A stretch of 35,530 nt of DNA from Chara braunii (lineage: Eukaryota; Streptophyta; Charophyceae; Charales; Characeae): NCBI GenBank assembly GCA_003427395.1, contig BFEA01000419.1:647165-682694 (forward strand), given 5' to 3'. A program made the translations under genes and the position numbers. The notes below the pieces were generated by a model. The model saw only the letters and a program-made list of their open reading frames with translations. It had not been told where the DNA came from and made no database searches. Positions 29,229 to 35,530 of this stretch are shown here, piece after piece; position 1 is the first letter of the stretch, and every line of letters begins with the position of its first letter.

Positions 29229-32200
29229 TCAGCCATGTTTGCTGGAGAGCTCTTCAATCATCTCTAATCTCGTAATGATTGGACGTGGATTGTACGGAAA
29301 CAACTTACTACGATAAGTACGATCGAGTGCCGATCTGAGTTCGAGGAGGCAATTAACTGCAGAAATAAAACACAGATGAGACCCAAATCGCGATTCATCA
29401 TCCGTATAAGATCGACCATCTGGTGGGAGAGTAGGAGGAGATAAATCATCAGTCAGACTCGCACAAGTTTCCGCAGCTTCGTCTCCGAACCTATAATTCT
29501 GTTCGTGCTTGAACAGCAAGTGCCTTTTCATTGATACGAACTCTGCCAAGTCGTCCGATCCTTTCCGCTTCCTTCTATCTGATGCCGGACTGCCGAGCTC
29601 AGCTCCGACTCGCGACTTGTCGACTAGTACTGCTTCTGTAAATGGTCCCCTCCCCTCCCTCACAACTATGTCCTGAAACACTGGCCACGAAGACTCCACC
29701 TGTTTGAGGCACTTCACAAGGTACGGGAGGAGAACAGCTCCCGTGTTTGGCGAAATCAAGTAGTCCAGAAGCACAGAGTGATCGTACTTCAGGTTGGAAA
29801 GGAAGACATGAAACAAGAACAGGGGATGCACAGCTTCAAGCAGAACTTTCCGAAAGAGCTCGTCTTTGCCGTCGTCGAGAACAACAGACGGCAGCGAAGG
29901 GGACAAACACTGCAGGTCAGAAAGCAGTAGGAGCATCATGTCATCGTCATCGTCGAATATCTGGACAAGCAATCTTGCAATCGACTCCTTGCTAATATCG
30001 CGTTGTGGCTGTAGGTACCGCTCCCAATCTCTTACCCACTTGGAGACGGACTTTTGCAAGGCCGCCAACCAGCACCGCTTCGGAGAATGCCAAGGCTTCT
30101 CCTCCAACAAGCACTGACAACAGGACTTGGCACCACTCAGACACCTCTGACAATCTCCTTTCCCGTCTAAAGCTTCTGTGCACGTATTCGTTATTACCCA
30201 AAGACTGTCATCTACAATATCACTCTCGTCCAGCGCCAAAACTGCTCGCAGTACCTTCACCAAAACCAACAACGCAAGTCGTTTGAGACCTGTGATGCGA
30301 TGCCCAAGTTGACTGCAAAGCATCGTACAAGACAGCCCTGCGGCCTGCACTACCGGCCCCGCGGCTGCCACTACCGGCCCCGCGGCCGCCACTCCTGGTC
30401 CCGATCCCCGACTGTTCAATGACCGAAACGGTGATCGTCGACAGCCCGGGCTGCAGGGATCGTTGACCATCAAATCATCGAAACACGACGAGTGGCCTAG
30501 GAAGGGTGATGGAAGCAAGCTCCTCCCGCTGCCATGTGGCACCTGCTGAAAGATTTGGCTAAGGTCCAACAGATGTTGTGTTGAATCGGACGACAAGGAA
30601 AGTGTACTGGTACTTATAAATGCGAATGGTGAACTTTGAGAAACAGGAGGAGGAGGTGCAAATAAATAACTAAGATAACGAAGGGTCAAATAGAGACATG
30701 GACGAACGAGCTGCTCAACGCTATCAGACGTGTGGAACCATCTCGATAACCTAAGAACTACCGCCAGCAGTTTGTACTGCAATAAGCAACGCATCGGGTT
30801 CCGGCTCCAGGCACAAACCTCTGACGTCAGCTGCAACTGACTTTGCGTAACATCTGCTTGGAGTGAAGGGTGCATACCATGCCCCCTTCCCGTTTCCAGT
30901 AACACCTTCAAGGTGCAGACATCCTGAGAGAGATGGTCACGTACGCTCGGCGTTTCCCCACGGAGCCCACCTCTGCTACCCCTTGTGCTATGAAATGGCA
31001 TCATATTCGCGCACTTTGACTGTTTGTCATTTTCGCCCTTTCCGCAGCACCTGAATCCCTCCTTAAGAGAACAGTCAGTACCGCCGAACACCATCCTTGC
31101 AAGCGGCAAGAGGCAAGCTGCAATAGCTCCTACTGCCGCCGCACATTCACTTCGTTGACGCGGCACTGCTGCTGCCTCCGAATGGTTGTTTTCCTCCCGT
31201 GTACAGATATTCTCCTCCAGCCATTGGGTCACTCGCAAAGCTGTTCCCAACAAGCGAAGAACTGAGGCTGCAAGAAGAGACAAATCAGCATGTCTGCCAC
31301 GACGGCCGCATGGGAGCTCATGTGGCTCATCAAAGCCGGCAGTCGTTCTTTCCTCGTCGGCACCAGCAACTTCCATCTTCGCTCCCTCAAAAACCTGCTC
31401 GAGCCCTGCCACAACATCCATAAGGTTTTCCCTGAAAACACTCAGCCAGATGCGGACTCGACTTACACGAGCTGCGTGATTAAGCTTCAAACCTGCCACA
31501 CGCTGCTTCCAAACGCCAAACTCCCGATGTTCCTCTCTGCATCCCTCACCATTCCCAGCAGGTTCAATCAGGCTCTTAGCCATCCGTCGAACCGCCTCCA
31601 CAACCCTGAAGGCCCTCGATACACCTGCAGTAGCCGGGCACTCGAAGGACCTGTTTCCCTGCCCGCCCGCATTTCTACCATGCATCCTGGCCAGCTTCCA
31701 CTCTTCCCTTTCCACCTCATCAAGCGCCCCCCGAGTGCCATGGCGTTTGCCCGCAGCGGCTGCAGCTGCAGGGTTCTCATCGTAAGCCGTTTGACGATGC
31801 CGGAAATGACAATGAGATGTGTCTGTTGACTTCAACAATGCACAACTTTGACTGGCATCCCAGTCACCACCACTATGTTGCTTTCCTGATGCTGTAGATG
31901 CCCTATTACTCCAACAGACGTTGTTGGAACGAATTGCGCCCACAGCATCGCCTCCACCAACCCTCCAGCCCTCATGGCAACTGGATACAGGTTCAACAGT
32001 TGCGTTGCCCACGCAGACACGTTCCGAGTTCGCATCAGCGCTGCAGACAGGCTCAATGCTCTCACTCCAACATTCGTTTGCAGGCGATCGAGGAACTACT
32101 TTCATTGTCGTTTCGCAATCATGGTTTATCTCCATCAACGGCTGCTTCAAGGTTCCCCAAAATTTATGCAGCAGTTCCAGCCAAGCACCTTCCCTTCTTC

Positions 32201-32981
32201 CAAACGCACACAGGCTGAGGCTGGAGTAGATCTTTTCGAGCAGATGCGAAACAAATGGGCAGTCGGCCAGCAGCAGGAGATTGACCATGTCTGAGCATTG
32301 CTCGTCAACGAGTTTGGCCACTACCTTGTTTACAAGCTCTCTCACATCGAGTTCGATGGTAACGAAACCTCGTCGTTTCGCACGGGGCCTTCCTGTTGCA
32401 CCTCTCTTGATGTTGTTCTCGCTTCCATCCTCGATGCCGCTAAGGAGAACACGCCAGACGAGAGACAGTTGCAGGAGTGATGCGCGTCTTTGCTCTGGCC
32501 GTAGCTTCTCCGTCGGGATGTTAGTGAAAAGAGCATCCAGCACATCAGCAACGACAAGAGGCATACATCGGCGTTTCATAGACTGGATTTTCTGGGTCAG
32601 CAGAAAGGCTGCTTCGATTGCTTTCACTTTGCCAACAGTCCTCGTAGTCCGCAGAAGCGCATTCGACAGCCTCCTGCTGCATTTCTCAAAAAAACTTACA
32701 CCATGCTTGCCCGCATGTCGAGCCGCGTAAATGTCGCCCGTCCATCTTCTCCAACGCCCTCCACCCTTCCTGCCCATCGCAGCCATGCGACACAATGTCC
32801 GCAGACGCCAACTGCGGATTCGGCCGCCCTTGGTACGGCTTCGCCATTTGCCCACGTGTTCAAAGGTTCTGTTCTTCACATGACAACCGATCGCACGAGC
32901 AACAACCCCTACGTGGCTTTCCTCCTCATCCCGATTGCCGACGTCAGCTCCACGCCCAGCACATTCTTCATCATCTTCCAT
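29229..32981 (-). CDS. LINS1: Protein Lines homolog (LINS1 family)
   Basis: 1250 residues from ATG 32981 in one frame. Lines proteins occur in animals and plants; the fly member affects segment patterning and human LINS1 is linked to cognition, but the biochemical role is unclear. The identifying region is C-terminal. Residues 1056-1102 include LFHVFLSNLKYDHSVLLDYL, then ISPNTGAVLLPYLVKCLKQV and SSWPVF, typical of the family. The end, at about residue 1227, reads LFPYNPRPIITRLEMIEEL, matching the short conserved LINES_C region. The middle is helix-rich with low-complexity inserts, including AAAGPVVAAAGPVV near 30330-30380. The first 100 residues are basic and unlike the family. The frame stays open for about 90 bases upstream of the ATG without another ATG, so an upstream exon is possible. 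GTAAGT on the minus strand near 32692 could also be a cryptic donor. Confidence 0.85.
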   Translation of the reverse strand: MEDDEECAGRGADVGNRDEEESHVGVVARAIGCHVKNRTFEHVGKWRSRTKGGRIRSWRLRTLCRMAAMGRKGGGRWRRWTGDIYAARHAGKHGVSFFEKCSRRLSNALLRTTRTVGKVKAIEAAFLLTQKIQSMKRRCMPLVVADVLDALFTNIPTEKLRPEQRRASLLQLSLVWRVLLSGIEDGSENNIKRGATGRPRAKRRGFVTIELDVRELVNKVVAKLVDEQCSDMVNLLLLADCPFVSHLLEKIYSSLSLCAFGRREGAWLELLHKFWGTLKQPLMEINHDCETTMKVVPRSPANECWSESIEPVCSADANSERVCVGNATVEPVSSCHEGWRVGGGDAVGAIRSNNVCWSNRASTASGKQHSGGDWDASQSCALLKSTDTSHCHFRHRQTAYDENPAAAAAAGKRHGTRGALDEVEREEWKLARMHGRNAGGQGNRSFECPATAGVSRAFRVVEAVRRMAKSLIEPAGNGEGCREEHREFGVWKQRVAGLKLNHAARVSRVRIWLSVFRENLMDVVAGLEQVFEGAKMEVAGADEERTTAGFDEPHELPCGRRGRHADLSLLAASVLRLLGTALRVTQWLEENICTREENNHSEAAAVPRQRSECAAAVGAIAACLLPLARMVFGGTDCSLKEGFRCCGKGENDKQSKCANMMPFHSTRGSRGGLRGETPSVRDHLSQDVCTLKVLLETGRGHGMHPSLQADVTQSQLQLTSEVCAWSRNPMRCLLQYKLLAVVLRLSRWFHTSDSVEQLVRPCLYLTLRYLSYLFAPPPPVSQSSPFAFISTSTLSLSSDSTQHLLDLSQIFQQVPHGSGRSLLPSPFLGHSSCFDDLMVNDPCSPGCRRSPFRSLNSRGSGPGVAAAGPVVAAAGPVVQAAGLSCTMLCSQLGHRITGLKRLALLVLVKVLRAVLALDESDIVDDSLWVITNTCTEALDGKGDCQRCLSGAKSCCQCLLEEKPWHSPKRCWLAALQKSVSKWVRDWERYLQPQRDISKESIARLLVQIFDDDDDMMLLLLSDLQCLSPSLPSVVLDDGKDELFRKVLLEAVHPLFLFHVFLSNLKYDHSVLLDYLISPNTGAVLLPYLVKCLKQVESSWPVFQDIVVREGRGPFTEAVLVDKSRVGAELGSPASDRRKRKGSDDLAEFVSMKRHLLFKHEQNYRFGDEAAETCASLTDDLSPPTLPPDGRSYTDDESRFGSHLCFISAVNCLLELRSALDRTYRSKLFPYNPRPIITRLEMIEELSSKHG

Positions 32982-33668
32982 AGATGGAGCGCAAGCATAC
33001 AGTGAGCAATGCTCACAAATACTACGATTTGTCTCAGTCCTGACTGTTTTTTGCAGACATTAACATACATACTAAGCTCACCCACATCTCACATACCTTT
33101 TTCAGGCAAGCCCGAGCCCACAGTCTGAACCCTTTGCCAGACAGGAGGAAGCTACTGAGATGCGAGTAGCATCGGCATCACTTCAGAAACAGAGCCAGAA
33201 CCTTCATCATTCTTGTCCTCGACTAACGTGTGTCTTACTTGAGCAGAGGTCATGCTAATTTTCTCTGTATCGTTCCAAATTTAGACAGACGTCCCGATGA
33301 CAATCGCCGCTGAAGTTCTGCAAGCTGTGTGTCTGAGAGACGTAGAGGTTTCGCCGCGCAATGTTCAGTGGCCCTTGCCTGAGAGGAACGACGCCACGGA
33401 TCGTGCATTCAGCAGTCCATCATTCAGATCGATCTTGACGCAGATCACGGATTCACTGCAGCTTAGAGAATTGACTCACACATACGTCACACATGGAGGG
33501 AAGTAATTTCTTCCAGCCCCTACCCCCCTACGGAACTAGATATGCCTGGTGATTATGGCACCAATTCCAGAAAAAGAGGAAACACAAACCCCACCAATAG
33601 CTCTTTGTGAAGTGCGAGGCTTCTGATACATACCTGCATTGGACTTCTTTCGAGAAAGAACAACGGGC
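32982..33668. other. LINS1 5' flank
   Basis: Upstream region of the minus-strand gene. No recognisable protein on either strand. It presumably holds the LINS1 promoter and 5' UTR. No repeat is recognised until the SINE. Confidence 0.4.
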
Positions 33669-33810
33669 TTGAGATATCATCAGTGAACTGACCGGCCCTA
33701 GGTAATTCAGGACTGTAGTAATTTACTCGCCGGCTTGCAGTGGAGTTCGAGCTCGGGTCTGTATTTCAACAGTTCAGGTCAGGGGTGTACTAACTGACCT
33801 AGGCCAGGCC
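33669..33810 (-). mobile_element. tRNA-derived SINE, full-length type
   Basis: On the minus strand: GGCCTAGGTCAGTTAGTACA (A-box region), GTTGAAATACAGACCCGAGC, B box AGCTCGAACTCC, then body CTGAATTACCTAGGGCCGGT and GATGATATCTCAAGCCC at the tail. It gives the best link between the head of the 18-kb copies and the body of the 9.3-kb copy. Confidence 0.8.
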
Positions 33811-33853
33811 TGCCTTGGACTTCTTTTGAAACAGGGAAAGGAAAAAAGGGGAA

Positions 33854-33964
33854 GACTTCCTTTGTCCGAATAGAACGCCTGGTCATTATAGCTGTATTTG
33901 GGGCCATTTTCAGTCCGGATGCTGCAGCAATAATGACCGGGTGTTCTATTCAGTTGAAGACAGT
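33854..33964. mobile_element. Hairpin MITE, CTTCCCCC family
   Basis: GACTTCC followed by GTCCGAATAGAACGCCTGGT pairs with the right end, which reversed reads GTCTTCAACTGAATAGAACA then CCCGGTCATTATTGCTG. CATTATAGCTGTATTTGGGG on the left arm matches CATTATAGATGTATCTGGGG in the 25.9-kb copy. Confidence 0.7.
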
Positions 33965-34187
33965 AGCATTCCACAGTCTGGAGGGAGGCATCTATGAGAC
34001 AAGCAACTCCATCAACGCTTGCAAGAACCAAGCAGAGAGAGCGAATACGCTGAAGAGCTGTCTTGACCCCACAGATACATAGCATCGAGTCAAGGCCCCT
34101 CCTCGTCACCTGCCTCCAGTCACTGAATCCGTCAATTCCTCACAGATTATTATTACGTACTGTTGTTACCAACTGGAATGAAAGTTC

Positions 34188-34188
<1 letters not shown>
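33965..34188. other. No gene seen
   Basis: Unique-looking sequence with no recognised motif. Confidence 0.35.

Positions 34189-34278
<90 letters not shown>
34189..34278. repeat. CT microsatellite
   Basis: About 45 CT units, nearly uninterrupted. Confidence 0.95.
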
Positions 34279-34282
<4 letters not shown>

Positions 34283-34530
34283 AACTGCAGGTGGGAACTG
34301 TCTCTGTGCCACAGCAACTCATCAACCCCACTAACAGATGGCCATCACCACAGCCTACAACATCTTCCTCCTCCCTCCAGCACTTCCTCTCACCCACACA
34401 TAGAGTCATGGGCTCCTACTCTTGAACAGCCTACAGCCTTTTCTCTGGAGGCGGCATTCATGGGTTCGCTGCTCCGTTCTCTGGCATCCAGAATACCCTA
34501 CGGCAAGCCCAAGGTCGGTGATCGCATCCG

Positions 34531-34586
34531 CTTCCGCCATAGCCAGTGCGCAGTGCAGCTTCCGCCATAGCCAGTGCGCAGTGCAG
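34531..34586. repeat. 28-bp perfect tandem duplication
   Basis: CTTCCGCCATAGCCAGTGCG plus CAGTGCAG is present twice, head to tail and identical, so the duplication is recent. Confidence 0.9.
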
Positions 34587-34897
34587 CTCCAGAAGGCGGA
34601 ATGAGAACGAGTCAGCTCGGCTACAGGGTGAATGTTGCGACTCCAACGAAGCATGCTGCCTGCAGGCCTGAAGGCGCAAGAAACAACTTTCAGAAGACTC
34701 ATGCCAGAACGATTTTTTCAACTGAATTTGATGACCGTTACGCCGAGATTCAGCGGCTAACTGAATTTGATGACCGCTACGACGAGATTCAGCGACCAAC
34801 TGAATTTGACGACCGTTATGACGAGATTCAGCGGCCGAAGCCCTCTAGAGTATATGGACTTAACCAGTCTGCCAGAGACTTCCAGACCAGATGGTAA
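34574..34897 (+). CDS. Hypothetical ORF with 13-residue repeats
   Basis: A 107-residue frame of unknown family. From 34721 it holds three tandem 39-bp units (34721-34759, 34760-34798, 34799-34837) encoding TEFDDRYAEIQRL, TEFDDRYDEIQRP and TEFDDRYDEIQRP. Units 2 and 3 differ at five bases, all third positions and all synonymous. Unit 1 differs from unit 2 by two silent and two coding changes (Ala for Asp, Leu for Pro). This pattern suggests protein-level constraint. The frame could be part of an exon, since the bases after it (ATG then GTAAAG near 34893) could form a weak donor. The first part of the ORF overlaps the 28-bp duplication and its start is uncertain. Confidence 0.4.
   Translation: MRSAAPEGGMRTSQLGYRVNVATPTKHAACRPEGARNNFQKTHARTIFSTEFDDRYAEIQRLTEFDDRYDEIQRPTEFDDRYDEIQRPKPSRVYGLNQSARDFQTRW
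34721..34837 (+). repeat. 39-bp minisatellite, three units
   Basis: ACTGAATTTGATGACCG plus GATTCAGCG form the conserved parts of each 39-base unit. The period is exactly divisible by three. Confidence 0.95.
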
Positions 34898-35242
34898 AGG
34901 GAATTGAACTGAGTGTATAGGACAGAAGCAGGCATTTAGAGACTGTCCAGAAAGTAGCAGAAACGCTTTTCCAGATCCCGCGTTATATTCCTGAGAGTGA
35001 CGGGTAACAGCCAAATGACTACTAAAAATTGCCAAACTGGGAATAAACCAGCGAAGCCGAATATTTTCTACCCTACCGTGCCACTAGTGGATTTGGGACC
35101 GGTTGTACCAGCTGGGCCCAGCCCGTACATGAGCTTTCTTGGCATATTCAAGAATAGACAACCGGTCAAAAAAAAAAAAAAGCCGACCAGTCAGGGTAGG
35201 TATACCGCAGAACAAACCCTAATGCTTCTGAGTTCATGAATA
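34898..35242. other. Unresolved; small ORF 34997-35239
   Basis: A plus-strand frame encodes about 80 residues, including IFYPTVPLVDLGPVVPAGPS and a Lys run from the A run at 35168-35181. I do not recognise it, and it may be a retroelement fragment or chance. Confidence 0.25.
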
Positions 35243-35530
35243 AGCGACAAAGGCTGGGACTATATAAGCCACAAAGGCTGGGACTATATAAGCCACAAAG
35301 CCTGGGACTATATAAGCCACAAAGCCTGGGACTATATAAGCCACAAAGGCTGTGACGATTTTAGCCACGAAAGGCTGGGACTATATAGGCCACAAAGGCT
35401 GGGGCTATATAAGCCACAAAGGCTGTGACTATTTCAGCCACAAAGGCTGTGACTAAGCTACGGAGGCTTTGACTATCTATAAGCCACAAAGGCTGTGACT
35501 AAGCTACGGAGGCTTTGACTATCTATAAGC
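35243..35530. repeat. Satellite array, 24-bp monomer (array 2), runs off the window
   Basis: AAGGCTGGGACTATATAAGC plus CACA repeats about ten times with GGG/GTG variation. From 35456 it takes the composite form GCTACGGAGGCTTTGACTAT followed by CTATAAGCCACAAAGGCTG, the same as in array 1 at 17206-17400. Confidence 0.92.

Noticed and set aside
29747-32730. Plus-strand frames up to 179 residues
   Set aside because: Antisense shadows of LINS1 codons with no domain likeness.
33297-33506. 69-residue plus-strand frame upstream of LINS1
   Set aside because: No motif or supporting context; likely chance.

Overview
This window is eukaryotic nuclear DNA, most likely from a green plant or streptophyte alga. 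The signs are a chloroplast-type anion/phosphate transporter exon with a GT-type splice donor, a plant-like L1 LINE (endonuclease, reverse transcriptase, zf-RVT), tRNA-derived SINEs, many miniature inverted-repeat elements, a short TTTAGGG telomere-type run and abundant microsatellites. A charophyte with a large repeat-rich genome, such as Chara, would fit, but that is inference. There are no prokaryotic-style operons. The window is a scaffold, with a 550-base gap at 12102-12651, a single N at 17205 and an unremoved sequencing-library junction at 17646-17683. Order across these points should not be trusted.

Layout. 1-2090: microsatellites, T/C tracts and A-tailed retroposed fragments. 2092-9278: a decayed LINE with 5' tandem monomers, ORF1, ORF2, a duplicated 3' UTR and a poly(A) tail, followed at once by a headless SINE. 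9724-10932 (minus): first coding exon of a PHT4/ANTR-like transporter; its later exons are not seen to the left, so the intron either exceeds 9.7 kb and holds the LINE, or the gene is broken. 11029-12101: simple and compound repeats up to the gap. 13393-14157: a Gag-like CCHC zinc-knuckle ORF. 14660-17040: three diverged copies of a roughly 330-bp unit, two forming a hairpin, with a MITE between the second and third. 17206-17565: a 20-24 bp monomer satellite, which reappears at 35243-35530.

17.8-27.0 kb is a dense field of non-autonomous elements: SINEs, several hairpin MITE families, TTAA-flanked elements, a TGA-flanked Tourist-like insertion inside a 214-bp tandem array, and minisatellites. 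27.7-33.0 kb is the gene-bearing part: two uninterrupted minus-strand genes 385 bp apart, LINS1 (protein Lines homolog, 1250 aa) followed by TFB4/GTF2H3 (TFIIH p34 subunit, 360 aa). 33.6-35.5 kb has another SINE, another hairpin MITE, a CT microsatellite, a 39-bp tandem repeat whose changes look coding-constrained, and the second satellite array.

The genes share no pathway: TFB4 acts in transcription and nucleotide-excision repair, LINS1 is of poorly known function, and the transporter belongs to organellar anion transport. The most distinctive feature is the variety of hairpin-forming elements, several with readable target-site duplications. I do not see a coherent new multi-gene system.
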